Part shown: one piece after another, positions 34,207 to 41,840 of the stretch
How positions within the stretch are numbered: position 1 is the first letter of the stretch
Layout: each line of letters starts with the position of its first letter
Assembly: GCA_963764665.1 (NCBI GenBank)
Contig: CAVXTL010000012.1
Span: 62,001-126,000, forward strand
Length of the DNA stretch: 64,000 nt
Direction: 5' to 3'
DNA from: JACVRW01 sp963764665
Lineage (GTDB): Bacteria; Actinomycetota; Thermoleophilia; Solirubrobacterales; Thermoleophilaceae
Notes under the pieces: generated by a model
The model's input: only the letters and a program-made list of their open reading frames with translations
Databases searched by the model: none
What the model was told of the DNA's origin: nothing
Translations under genes and position numbers: made by a program

Positions 34207-35556
34207 CTACAGCACCGACAGGTAGCGGTCGAGCTCCCACTCGGTCACCTGCACCCGGTAGTCCTCCCACTCCTGCCGCTTGATCTCCACGTAGCGGTTG
34301 AAGATGTGCTCGCCGAAGGTGCGCAGCACGAGCTCTGACTCGGCCGTCAGCTCGATCGCCTCGCCCAGGGTCTCGGGCAGCTGCTCGATGCCGAGCCGCT
34401 TCCGCTCCTCCGGACTGATGTGGTAGAGGTTCTTCTCCATCGGCTCCGGAAGCTCGTAGCCCTTCTCGATCCCCTCCAGCCCCGCCGCGAGCAGGATCGA
34501 GAAGGTCAGGTACGGGTTGCACGCGGGGTCGGGGCAGCGCAGCTCCATGCGCGTGGCCTGCTCCTTGCCGGGGTGGTAGAGCGGCACCCGCACGAGCGCC
34601 GAGCGGTTGCGCCGTGACCACGCGCAGTACACCGGCGCCTCGTAGCCCGGCACCAGGCGCTTGTAGGAGTTGACCCACTGCGCGAACACCGAGGTGATCT
34701 CACGGGCGTGCTTCAGCTGGCCCGCGATGAACGCCTTGCCGATGTCCGACAGGTAGTACTGGTCGTCGGGGTCGTAGAAGGCGTTGCTCGAATCCCGGAA
34801 GAGCGACTGGTGGGTGTGCATCCCCGAGCCGTTCTCGCCGAACAGCGGCTTGGGCATGAAGGTCGCGTGCCATCCGTACTTCATGGCGTACTCCTTGACG
34901 GTGATGCGGTACGTCATGCAGTCGTCCGCCATCTTCAGCGCGCCGGCGTAGCGCATATCGATCTCGTGCTGCGAGGGGCCCACCTCGTGGTGGGTGTACT
35001 CCACGTGGATGCCCAGCTGCTCCAGCGCCAGCACGGTCTCGCGCCGCACGTCCGAGCCGGCGTCGAGCGTGGTCAGGTCGAAGTAGCCGCCCTCGTCGAG
35101 GATCTCCGGAATGCCGTTCTCGGGCCTCGCGTTCCGGAAGTAGAAGAACTCGAGCTCCGGCCCCACGAAGAAGTCGGTGAAGCCGAGGGCCTCGGCACGC
35201 TCGAGCGTGCGGCGCAGCACGTGGCGCGGGTCGCCCTCGTAGGGCTCGCGGCTCGGGGTGACCACGTCGCAGAACATCCGCGCCACGCCCTTGTCCTCGG
35301 GGCGCCACGGAAGCACCCTGAACGTGGAGGCGTCCGGCATCGCAATCATGTCCGACTCCTCGATCGCGTTGAAGCCGGTGATCGAGGAACCGTCGAAGCC
35401 CATCCCCCCCTCGAAGGCGTCGTCGAGCTCCTCGGCGTTGACGGAGAAGCTCTTCAGCTGACCGAGAATGTCCGTGAACCAGAGCCGGATGAACCGGATG
35501 TCACGGTCCTTTACGAAGGACTTGACGTCCTCGGGGGTAGTCGGCTGGTCAGCCAT
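34207..35556 (-). CDS. glnA: Glutamine synthetase, type I
   Basis: ATP-dependent amidation of glutamate with ammonium, 449 residues. The N-terminal beta-grasp domain includes GGMGFDGSSITGFNAIEESD (latch/metal region). Catalytic blocks PELEFFYFRNARPENG, KPLFGENGSGMHTHQSL and RRNRSALVRVPLYHP follow, with ATRMELRCPDPACNPYLTFS. A tyrosine is present in EKNLYHISPEER, where type I enzymes of some groups are adenylylated; modification cannot be inferred. It is distinct from the GmaS-like homologue at 58476, whose active-site blocks differ. This is the ordinary nitrogen-assimilation enzyme. Confidence 0.95.
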   Translation of the reverse strand: MADQPTTPEDVKSFVKDRDIRFIRLWFTDILGQLKSFSVNAEELDDAFEGGMGFDGSSITGFNAIEESDMIAMPDASTFRVLPWRPEDKGVARMFCDVVTPSREPYEGDPRHVLRRTLERAEALGFTDFFVGPELEFFYFRNARPENGIPEILDEGGYFDLTTLDAGSDVRRETVLALEQLGIHVEYTHHEVGPSQHEIDMRYAGALKMADDCMTYRITVKEYAMKYGWHATFMPKPLFGENGSGMHTHQSLFRDSSNAFYDPDDQYYLSDIGKAFIAGQLKHAREITSVFAQWVNSYKRLVPGYEAPVYCAWSRRNRSALVRVPLYHPGKEQATRMELRCPDPACNPYLTFSILLAAGLEGIEKGYELPEPMEKNLYHISPEERKRLGIEQLPETLGEAIELTAESELVLRTFGEHIFNRYVEIKRQEWEDYRVQVTEWELDRYLSVL

Positions 35557-35624
35557 TCGGCTCCTCCGGGGTCGGGGTGGGAGCCGCGTAGGCTAACGGC
35601 GGCCAGCCGCCGGCGCGCGTCGCT

Positions 35625-35996
35625 TCAGAGCCAGGAGCGCGCCCACACCTTGAGCGCGCGTACGGCCGGCTCGAGCGCCTCACCCTTGACGGTGAGCGCG
35701 TACTCCACGCGGACCGGCGTCTCGTCCACGACCCGGCGGCGAACGATGCCCTCCGACTCGAGCTCCTTCATCCGCTCGGAGAGCAGCCGGTCCGACAGGT
35801 CGGGCACCAGCTGCTTGACCTCTGAGAAGCGAGCGGGCCCGTCCATCAGGACGAACAGGATCGCGCCGGTCCAGCGCTTTCCGACCAGCTCCACAGCCCG
35901 GTGATAGGCGGTGCAGCACGACTCCCGCTGCTCCGAGTCGTGGGCCTCCGCAATCGGGGTGCGGGACACCATGACCGAGATGCTACCCGCCCTCAC
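35625..35996 (-). CDS. HxlR-family transcriptional regulator
   Basis: A 123-residue winged-helix regulator of the HxlR family. ESCCTAYHRAVELVGKRWTG, ILFVLMDGPARFSEVKQLVP and ISDRLLSERMKELE-like sequence give the typical core. The paired cysteines near the N terminus (CC, residues 27-28) are a common redox sensor in this family. It overlaps the upstream CMD gene stop by four bases (GTGA at 35996), so the two are co-translated. An alternative ATG is at 35972. The putative operator lies upstream of the pair at 36583-36597. Confidence 0.9.
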   Translation of the reverse strand: MRAGSISVMVSRTPIAEAHDSEQRESCCTAYHRAVELVGKRWTGAILFVLMDGPARFSEVKQLVPDLSDRLLSERMKELESEGIVRRRVVDETPVRVEYALTVKGEALEPAVRALKVWARSWL

Positions 35997-36556
35997 GCGG
36001 CCTGAAGGAGCCGCGACCCTTCGGGTGAGCCGTCCACGGGGAGGTCGGCGGCGCGGGTGACGAGGTTCGCGAACGAGGCCAGGGCCACCTGGGCCACCGC
36101 CTCGAGGATCTGCTCGTCGGTCCAGCCGGCCTCACGCGCCTCCTCCAGGATGTGGAGCTGCGGCGCCCCCTCGCTCTGGAGCAAAGCCTTGATGAACCGC
36201 AACAGCACCGCTTCGTGCTCGTCGCGCGAGTCGAACTCGCGGGCGAGCGCGATCTCGTCGAGGCCCAGCCCTGCGTCGCGTGCCGTGCGCTGCAGCGTGG
36301 ACAGGGCGTACTCGCTGCCCTGATGCTCGGCCACGGCCAGCGCGATGCGCTGGGCGGTGGTCCACTGGAGCGTTCCGTGCCGGAGCTCCGAGCGGAAGCG
36401 CGCGTACGCGCGCAATGCCGCGGGCGCCCCACCGAGGACCCCGAGGAAGTTGGGGAGCTGACCTCCACCCGCGAGCGCGCCCTTGAGCACGGGCACGCTC
36501 CGCTCGGGAGCGGTCAACTCATCGTGAACCTGGAACCTGCTCTCCTTCGTCTTCAT
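35993..36556 (-). CDS. Carboxymuconolactone-decarboxylase/AhpD-like protein lacking the CxxC
   Basis: A 187-residue all-helical protein of the CMD/AhpD superfamily. GQLPNFLGVLGGAPAALRAY, LQWTTAQRIALAVAEHQGSE and LHILEEAREAGWTDEQILEA match. In AhpD-type peroxidase members the central helix carries CxxC and a nearby histidine; here the equivalent region reads EHQGSEYALST with no cysteine, so a disulfide-reductase activity is not expected. It is co-transcribed with an HxlR regulator that carries its own N-terminal cysteine pair. Function is unknown. Confidence 0.8.
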   Translation of the reverse strand: MKTKESRFQVHDELTAPERSVPVLKGALAGGGQLPNFLGVLGGAPAALRAYARFRSELRHGTLQWTTAQRIALAVAEHQGSEYALSTLQRTARDAGLGLDEIALAREFDSRDEHEAVLLRFIKALLQSEGAPQLHILEEAREAGWTDEQILEAVAQVALASFANLVTRAADLPVDGSPEGSRLLQAA

Positions 36557-36582
36557 CCTGCCACTTCACTTTCTGCATGCCG

Positions 36583-36597
36583 CTTACCGGCAGTAAG
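36583..36597. promoter_or_regulatory. Palindrome upstream of the CMD-HxlR pair
   Basis: CTTAC-CGGCA-GTAAG, 27 bases before the CMD start codon. HxlR proteins commonly repress their own operon from such a site. Confidence 0.5.
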
Positions 36598-36672
36598 TAT
36601 AGGGAAGAAATGGGCTGTTACGCACTCCATTAGGAGTACGCAGCCGCTGGCCGGGCGGATCGAAGCGAGGGC

Positions 36673-37065
36673 TCAGGCGTGGGCAGTGCCGGCGGCCACG
36701 GCCACCAGGAACAGGCCCATCAGGAACGCCCAGAGCGCGATCCGGTCGGGCTGAGCGAGCTGCCGCTCGGCCACGCCGGGCAGGCGGCGGGCCGGCGTGG
36801 GCCGGCCGGTGATCGTGATCGTCCGGCGCTCGCCGGCCGGAGCCGCCACGGAGCGCTCGAACCGGCGCTTCGGTGCCGGTGCGTGCGTGCTGATCTCATG
36901 CCCGGCGGCGGGCGTGGTCGGCGTGTCCGTGCGCGCAGCCGGACGGTCGAAGCGGCCGGGGCGTGCCTCTGCCGCCTCGATCTTGCGCTCCCACTCGAGA
37001 AGCACCGCTTCGCGGCTTATGTCCTCATGATCCTCGCGCAGAGCGCGGGCGCCGCCTGGGTTCAT
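36673..37065 (-). CDS. Small C-tail-anchored membrane protein under a c-di-AMP riboswitch
   Basis: 130-residue protein with a charged N-terminal helix (REDHEDISREAVLLEWERKI), a proline/threonine/alanine-rich disordered middle, and one C-terminal transmembrane helix (IALWAFLMGLFLVAVAAGTA). No signal peptide and no catalytic motif; the bulk should face the cytoplasm. ATG 37065 is chosen because it directly follows the riboswitch (13 bases after its 3' box); the frame upstream belongs to the RNA element. It is the only one of the three riboswitch genes in the window that is not an exported wall protein. I do not recognise the family; a partner or regulator of a wall enzyme is a guess. Confidence 0.75.
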   Translation of the reverse strand: MNPGGARALREDHEDISREAVLLEWERKIEAAEARPGRFDRPAARTDTPTTPAAGHEISTHAPAPKRRFERSVAAPAGERRTITITGRPTPARRLPGVAERQLAQPDRIALWAFLMGLFLVAVAAGTAHA

Positions 37066-37077
37066 CAGTCTCTTTCG

Positions 37078-37215
37078 TATCGCCTGCGGGGTTAGCTGTC
37101 GGGCTCGCGCTGAAAGAGTTGCGCTACGCGGAAAACCGCGATTCGCCCCTGGCCTCTCGGCCATCCAACTGGTTCCCCCGCGCCCCCCGGGTAGGCGGGC
37201 TTAGGCTCCTTGGAC
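37078..37215 (-). ncRNA. ydaO/yuaA c-di-AMP riboswitch upstream of the small membrane protein
   Basis: On the minus strand: GGGGGAACCA, GGGGCGAATC, then CCCGACAGCTAACCCCGCAG as the 3' signature. The second position pair differs from the other two copies (GACAGC versus GTCAGC). The element ends about 13 bases before ATG 37065. Confidence 0.9.
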
Positions 37216-37344
37216 GCGGGCATGCTACCAGCAGAGCGGAACCGTCGGACGGAAAAGCGCCGCATCCTGGGCGAAAAATGAGGACATCGGTGCGCCGCCG
37301 GCCAAGCCGGCGGCTTCCGCCAAACGACAACGGGACGCGCTGCG

Positions 37345-37827
37345 CTACTGGCCGGCGACCTTGGCCACGTAGTCCGCCACGGCCTCCGCTTCCTCGCCCT
37401 GGAGCAGGTCGGCCGGCATGCGCCCGTCGCCGGTGCCGCCACGCTCGATGGCGTTCAGCACGCGCTCGCGGTCGAGGCCGAGGTCGTCCAGATCCGGTCC
37501 GGTGACGCCCTGGGCCTGCACGGCGTCGAGGTTGTGGCAGCTCCAGCAGGTCTGGCGGAAGAGGTGCTTGCCCTCCTCCTCGGTCTGGGTCAGCGAGGCG
37601 GTACGGAGCTTGCCCACGCCACCCTCGGACTCGCCGCGCGAAGCGATCACGGCTGCCGGCACGGCTGCGCCCAGAACCACGTAGAGCAGCAGCATGAGGA
37701 TCTTGAAGCCGCGCCCGCCGCGCGTGAGGTACGCCTCGCGAGCGGCCGCCGGGCCACCCGAGAAGGCGATGAACATGACCACGGCCCCGGCTAGGAGAAA
37801 CGGGACCAGAACGAGCAGGACTTCCAT
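37345..37827 (-). CDS. Membrane-anchored c-type cytochrome
   Basis: 160-residue protein with two N-terminal hydrophobic helices (VLLVLVPFLLAGAVVMFIAF and ILMLLLYVVLGAAVPAAVIA) and one class I cytochrome c domain. Haem attachment is CWSCH in LFRQTCWSCHNLDAV, and the axial methionine is probably in GDGRMPADLL. The domain should lie outside the membrane and pass electrons to or from a respiratory complex. No oxidase genes are adjacent. The two-helix anchor with a small cytochrome resembles accessory cytochromes of actinobacterial respiration. Confidence 0.88.
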   Translation of the reverse strand: MEVLLVLVPFLLAGAVVMFIAFSGGPAAAREAYLTRGGRGFKILMLLLYVVLGAAVPAAVIASRGESEGGVGKLRTASLTQTEEEGKHLFRQTCWSCHNLDAVQAQGVTGPDLDDLGLDRERVLNAIERGGTGDGRMPADLLQGEEAEAVADYVAKVAGQ

Positions 37828-37875
37828 GGCGGCCGGGACTCTACCTTCCCCGTGCGATGCCGAGGCGAGCTCGCC

Positions 37876-38307
37876 TCAGGTGGAATCGGCGGCGGCCCGC
37901 CGGGCGCGCTTCCAGCTCCCGTAGGCCGCGAACACGTCGGCCAGCCCGGGCAGGCTGGTGTCGTCTGCCGCGTGCTGCTGGTAGTCCACCATCAACAGCC
38001 GCTCGGGACGAGCGCCCGTGCTCTCCGCGACGCTGCGGATGGCTTTGCAGATGTCGTTGTCGGAGACGTCGCTCTCGGCCCCGGAGCGCTTGGCCTGGTG
38101 GGCGAAGACGCCGGCCGCGCTGCCGCGCGCCCCGGGCTCCTCGGAGGGCTCGCTGCGTGCCCGGCCCGCCCCGATCAGCAGACGGCAGTGGGGACAGCGC
38201 TGCGGCTCGGGCGGAAAGTCGTCCCCCGCCTCCGCCTCGATCACGAGGTGGCAATGCGGGCAGTAGGCGTCCTCGGCCTCCTGCCCGCTCTCGCTCAGTG
38301 ATGACAT
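37876..38307 (-). CDS. Hypothetical protein with double CxxC zinc-ribbon head
   Basis: 143 residues from ATG 38307. Two CPHC motifs (EDAYCPHCHLVIE and QRCPHCRLLIGAG), about 22 residues apart, form one zinc-ribbon. The rest is a hydrophilic region (VSDNDICKAIRSVAESTGAR; LMVDYQQHAADDTSLPGL) that may be a small DNA/RNA-binding helix bundle. The VDYQQHA segment and following helices resemble short actinobacterial hypotheticals. It begins about 115 bp after the rnpB terminator on the same strand. Confidence 0.7.
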   Translation of the reverse strand: MSSLSESGQEAEDAYCPHCHLVIEAEAGDDFPPEPQRCPHCRLLIGAGRARSEPSEEPGARGSAAGVFAHQAKRSGAESDVSDNDICKAIRSVAESTGARPERLLMVDYQQHAADDTSLPGLADVFAAYGSWKRARRAAADST

Positions 38308-38423
38308 CCGGTCCTCCGATCCGGAGGGTCGGTACGACTCCGGACAACTACCTATTCGCCCGATCGGGGGGCGCCGAAACGCGAATCCGGTGGACATCTG
38401 TCCAATGTGGGGCCTCCGGAAAT

Positions 38424-38453
38424 AGAAAGGACCCCGAAGTCGGGGCCCTTTCC
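38424..38453 (-). terminator. Rho-independent terminator of rnpB
   Basis: On the minus strand, GGAAAGGGCCCCGA pairs with TCGGGGTCCTTTC around a small loop, followed by TATTT, immediately downstream of the RNase P RNA 3' end. Confidence 0.8.
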
Positions 38454-38454
38454 T

Positions 38455-38837
38455 TAGCCGGCCTCTAAGCCGGATTCTGTCCTGAGCAGTCATCCATCTC
38501 GCCCGATCGCGGCTGTGCCGTGAATGGGTGGGGCCTTTCGGCACCTGCGGCCTACCTGGAGCTCGGCGGGCAGCGTCGTCGCTCCTGCTTGGCCTTGCAC
38601 CGGGTGGGGTTTGCCTGGCCGGCGTGTCGCCACGCCGCCGGTGCGCTCTTACCGCACCATTTCAACCTTGCCGGCACCGGGCTCACGTGCGGCCCGGCGC
38701 TTGGGCGGTGTGTTTCTGTGGCACTTTCCCGCGGGTTTCCCCGGGTCGGTCCCCCGACCACCCTGCCCTACGGTGTCCGGACTTTCCTCGAAGGCCCGGT
38801 TGTCTCCCCGAGCTCCCCGCGACTGCTAGGCCGGCAA
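38455..38837 (-). ncRNA. rnpB: RNase P RNA (bacterial type A)
   Basis: Catalytic RNA of RNase P, which matures tRNA 5' ends. On the minus strand it starts with GCCGGCCTAGCAG and ends GGCTTAGAGGCCGGC, the two ends pairing as helix P1. The conserved core is unmistakable: GAGGAAAGTCCGGACACC with AGGGCAGGGTGG, GGAAAGTGCCACAGAAACA in the middle, and GACAGAATCCGGC near the 3' end. About 383 nt. Several open frames inside it on both strands are not genes. Confidence 0.96.
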
Positions 38838-38926
38838 CCCGGATTCTAGGCCCGTTCGGCGCCGGCGACCAGCGATGCGGGCGAGCTTGCGCCGGATTCC
38901 GGAGCCCGCTGGCCCTTCGGCCCGCG

Positions 38927-38968
38927 ACTCGATTGCACTGAGTCCCGCTGGGCGGGACTCAGTCCCCA
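38927..38968 (-). repeat. 42-bp palindromic dispersed element, copy 2
   Basis: Inverse-orientation copy of the element at 8947-8988; 40 of 42 bases identical, differing only in one loop base and one flank base. It lies about 90 bp upstream of the rnpB 5' end. Confidence 0.8.
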
Positions 38969-39004
38969 AGAGTCGCCTAACTGCGCCGCTCGGCTGCGGG
39001 CGGC

Positions 39005-39220
39005 TCAGCTCAGCTGCGATCCGCAGTCGCCGCAGACCGCGGCACCGGCGCGAAGGCTCATGGATCCCCGGCAGACCGGACAGTCGGCGACCTGGCCGGC
39101 CTCTGCCGCGGCCAGGGTCGCTCCGAGGCGCTGCTCCAGCGTGAGCCCGCGGCCGCGGTCGCCCACGCACTGCTCGCGCGATGCACGCCGCCGCGGTGTG
39201 GTCAGGACGGCGGGGGTCAT
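39005..39220 (-). CDS. Small zinc-ribbon protein co-translated with LexA
   Basis: A 71-residue protein with a C-terminal zinc-ribbon: CPVC in VADCPVCRGSM and CGDC in AAVCGDCGSQLS. The N-terminal half is arginine-rich. Its ATG overlaps the lexA stop (ATGA), so it is co-transcribed and likely translationally coupled with lexA, placing it under SOS control. Function unknown; a nucleic-acid-binding or damage-response accessory role is an inference from the operon only. Confidence 0.75.
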   Translation of the reverse strand: MTPAVLTTPRRRASREQCVGDRGRGLTLEQRLGATLAAAEAGQVADCPVCRGSMSLRAGAAVCGDCGSQLS

Positions 39221-39831
39221 GAGACCCTCCTGCAGACACCCACCACACGCCCGAGCACCTCGACGTCGGTGACGAGGATCGGCTGGAGGGCCTCGTTCTC
39301 CGGCTGGAGGCGAACGTGGTCCTCCTCCTTGAAGAAGCGCTTGACCGTGGCCTCGTCGTCGACCAAGGCCACGATGATCTCCCCGTTGGTCGCGCTGTCG
39401 GTGCGCCGCACCACCACGTGGTCGCCCTCGAGGATTCCCGCGTCCTTCATCGAGTCGCCCTTGACCCGCAGGACGAACTCGCCCTCGTCGCCCCCGGCGA
39501 TGCCGGGCACCGCCACGTAGTCCTCGATGTTCTCCTCGGCGAGCATGGGCGCACCCGCCGCGACCTGTCCGACGACGGGCAGCCCGGCCGGAGCCACCGC
39601 CTGCTTGGCCTTGTCCACCAGGATCTCCAGCGCCCGCGGCTTGGTGGGGTCGCGCCGGAGCAGGCCCACCTTCTCGAGGTTGGCGAGATGCGCGTGCACG
39701 GTCGACGAAGACGTGAGTCCGATCGCCTTTCCGATGTCGCGCACCGTGGGCGGATAGCCGTGCTCCGACCCGTACCGCCTGATGTAGTCGAAGATCTCCT
39801 GCTGGCGCTTCGTGAGATTCAGCTCGACCAT
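39217..39831 (-). CDS. lexA: LexA repressor
   Basis: SOS-response repressor with autoproteolytic domain, 204 residues. The N-terminal winged helix is KRQQEIFDYIRRYGSEHGYP, then PTVRDIGKAIGLTSSSTVHAH. The Ala-Gly cleavage site is in GQVAAGAPMLAEENIEDY. The catalytic serine is in GDSMKDAGILEGD and the lysine in ATVKRFFKEE. The gene is preceded by its own LexA box at 39871-39884, so it is autoregulated. It is followed by the overlapping small zinc-ribbon gene. Confidence 0.97.
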   Translation of the reverse strand: MVELNLTKRQQEIFDYIRRYGSEHGYPPTVRDIGKAIGLTSSSTVHAHLANLEKVGLLRRDPTKPRALEILVDKAKQAVAPAGLPVVGQVAAGAPMLAEENIEDYVAVPGIAGGDEGEFVLRVKGDSMKDAGILEGDHVVVRRTDSATNGEIIVALVDDEATVKRFFKEEDHVRLQPENEALQPILVTDVEVLGRVVGVCRRVS

Positions 39832-39870
39832 GTCAGCTCTCCCCTTGCAGCCGTCGCGTATGTGGTGCCT

Positions 39871-39884
39871 CGAACATGTGTTCG
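39871..39884 (-). promoter_or_regulatory. LexA (SOS) box
   Basis: CGAACATGTGTTCG, a perfect palindrome of the Gram-positive/actinobacterial CGAAC-N4-GTTCG form, 40 bases upstream of the lexA start. Confidence 0.9.
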
Positions 39885-39959
39885 TAAGCTACACCGGTAC
39901 CCGGACGGCTTCAAGGGCCTGAAGGACAGCGCCCATCCGGCTCTATACTCGGCCGGCAC

Positions 39960-40045
<86 letters not shown>

Positions 40046-40074
40046 TCGCGGCAAGGAGGTCTGAGCTTCCCCTC

Positions 40075-40866
40075 ATGTCCGGCATCCTGCTCGTTCACGG
40101 GGCCTGGCACGGCCCCTGGTGCTGGGACGAGTTCGCCCGGCGCTTGACTGATCGCGGCCACGACGTCCGCGCAGTACAGCTCCGGGACCACGACCAGCGG
40201 CCCGGCCGGATCTGGCCTCGCGTCCATCACTACGTGGAGGACGTGCAAAGCGCCGCCGGCGAGTTCGCCCAGCCCCCGATCATCGTCGGCCACTCGCTCG
40301 GCGGCCTCGTCGCGCAGAAGTACCTCGAGCGGAATCCGGCACCCGGCGCGGTTCTGATGGCGTCGCTTCCGACTCGAGGCACGCTCGCGGCGATCGCTCG
40401 CCTTGGCGTCCGCCATCCGCTCGTCTTGCTGAAGGTCAACCTGCTGTGGTCGTTGAGACCGTTCATCGCCACTCCGGCCCTCGTGCGCGAGTTGTTCTTC
40501 ACCGAGAGAACACCGCGCGAAGTGGTGGACGAGTGCGACGCACGCCTACAGGACGAGTCCTACCTCGCCTTGATCGACACGATCTGGAAGTGGCCGCGCC
40601 CCCGGCGCGTCCACGCGCCCGTACTCGTCCTGGCAGCCGAGGACGACGGCTTCTTCACCGTCGCGGAGATGCGCAGGACGGCGCGCGCCTACTCGACCGA
40701 AGCCGAGGTCGTGCCCAGGATGGGCCACGACATGATGCTCGACAAGAATTGGCGGGAAGTGGCCGATCGGGTCGACGCGTTCGCCCAGGCGCATCGAGAA
40801 GCCCCCGACCCCGGGGGCTTCTCTCGCGCGCCCCCACGGACTAGAAGAAGCTGCCGACCCTCGTGA
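40075..40866 (+). CDS. Alpha/beta-hydrolase
   Basis: 263-residue soluble hydrolase from ATG 40075, 30 bp after tRNA-Leu. VHGAWHGPWCWDEFARRL gives the N-terminal strand and oxyanion loop. The nucleophile elbow is IIVGHSLGGLVAQKYL, with acid in VLAAEDDGFFTV and histidine in PRMGHDMMLD. This is the general esterase/lipase-like class I. The fold is complete by AQAHREAP (about residue 244); the last ~20 residues (DPGGFSRAPPRTRRSC) are encoded by, and just after, a strong hairpin, so they may reflect loss of an earlier stop. Confidence 0.82.
   Translation: MSGILLVHGAWHGPWCWDEFARRLTDRGHDVRAVQLRDHDQRPGRIWPRVHHYVEDVQSAAGEFAQPPIIVGHSLGGLVAQKYLERNPAPGAVLMASLPTRGTLAAIARLGVRHPLVLLKVNLLWSLRPFIATPALVRELFFTERTPREVVDECDARLQDESYLALIDTIWKWPRPRRVHAPVLVLAAEDDGFFTVAEMRRTARAYSTEAEVVPRMGHDMMLDKNWREVADRVDAFAQAHREAPDPGGFSRAPPRTRRSCRPS
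40797..40822. terminator. Bidirectional-looking hairpin inside the end of the hydrolase frame
   Basis: AGAAGCCCCCG-N4-CGGGGGCTTCT followed by CTCG on the plus strand, located between two convergent genes. It overlaps the annotated 3' end of the plus-strand gene. Confidence 0.65.
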
Positions 40867-41656
40867 CGACCATCTGGGCGTCGTCGATGAACTCGTCTGC
40901 GGTCATGCTGGCGCACAGGAGGGTCACGTCGCCGCCACCGGCGGGCGCGGAGGCGATCCCGTTCAGGCTGAGCGATCGTTCCACGAAGTCGTTGATTGGA
41001 ACCGGCCTGCGGTCGCGCGTGATGCTGCCGGTGTCCACGCCGCCGCTGCGAATCCTGCAGTCGACGCTTCTGATCGCGGGTCCGCCACCGTTGAAGGACA
41101 CGCCGCTGAAGGTCGCCGTGGCTGCCACGGTGTAGTTGCCCTGCGGCACGTTCAGGTTGATGACCTGCGTGGGCTGGTTGGCGTCGCTCAGGGCAACGTC
41201 GCTCGCGGCTCTGTACCCCACCGGGGTCGCGGTGCTCGGCAGGGCGAGCGTGGCCTCGTTGATGTCGGCGCCGGTGAGCGAGTTGTCGTCCACCTCGTCG
41301 CTCCCCACAGATCCGGTCGCGAGGTCCGAGTCGACGAGCGTGTCGTTGAAGGTCAGAAACTCCTCGCGGATCTCCTGGGGGCCGAGCGACGAGGTGTCCG
41401 CCACGTCGTCGCCGGTGAGAGTGCCGTCCACCACGTCAACTCCGAGGAAGGAGTGGACGTCGAAGGTGTTGATCGAGCCGTCCTTGACGTCGGCCGAGCC
41501 GATCTCGCCGTCGCCTACGTCCACGGACTTGACCTGCCCGTCGATGATGTCGGTGCTGCCCACGGTGTTCACCGCATACGCGGTGCCCCCGAGGGCGACG
41601 AACAGGGCCAACAGCCCCACGACGTTGTTTCCGAGGAAGCGGACCAGCTTGGACAC
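40841..41656 (-). CDS. Exported protein with imperfect G/D-rich repeats
   Basis: 271 residues from GTG 41656, preceded by AAGGAG eight bases upstream. A signal/anchor helix (LGNNVVGLLALFVALGGTAY) precedes a run of short imperfect repeats of the type (I/V)xDGxVxSxDVxDGxI, continuing as LTGDDV and SDEVDDNSLTGADINEATLA. The repeats suggest a beta-solenoid or beta-helix stalk. The C-terminal ~100 residues look like a beta-sandwich with two cysteines (CRIRSG, LLCAS). This design is common among surface proteins of Solirubrobacterales-type actinobacteria, and function is unknown. It is convergent with the hydrolase across the hairpin at 40797. Confidence 0.78.
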   Translation of the reverse strand: MSKLVRFLGNNVVGLLALFVALGGTAYAVNTVGSTDIIDGQVKSVDVGDGEIGSADVKDGSINTFDVHSFLGVDVVDGTLTGDDVADTSSLGPQEIREEFLTFNDTLVDSDLATGSVGSDEVDDNSLTGADINEATLALPSTATPVGYRAASDVALSDANQPTQVINLNVPQGNYTVAATATFSGVSFNGGGPAIRSVDCRIRSGGVDTGSITRDRRPVPINDFVERSLSLNGIASAPAGGGDVTLLCASMTADEFIDDAQMVVTRVGSFF

Positions 41657-41840
41657 GATCGGGACTCCTTCCGCGGCCCGGGCGGGGCCGGCCATGGTGG
41701 GAGGCCTACCGGGCCAGGCGAATCGGGCGTTCGGCCCGGGCCACCGCATGTCGCGGGGCTCGCGGAATCCAACCTAGTCCCACTTCGTGCTTCGGGCAAT
41801 CGAAGGGGGTACTGAGGTTTTCCAAGGGGGGTACCGAGGT

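Noticed and set aside
38520..38941. Three overlapping short frames in the 38.5-38.9 kb region
   Set aside because: The region is the RNase P RNA gene on the minus strand; the frames are artefacts of its structure.
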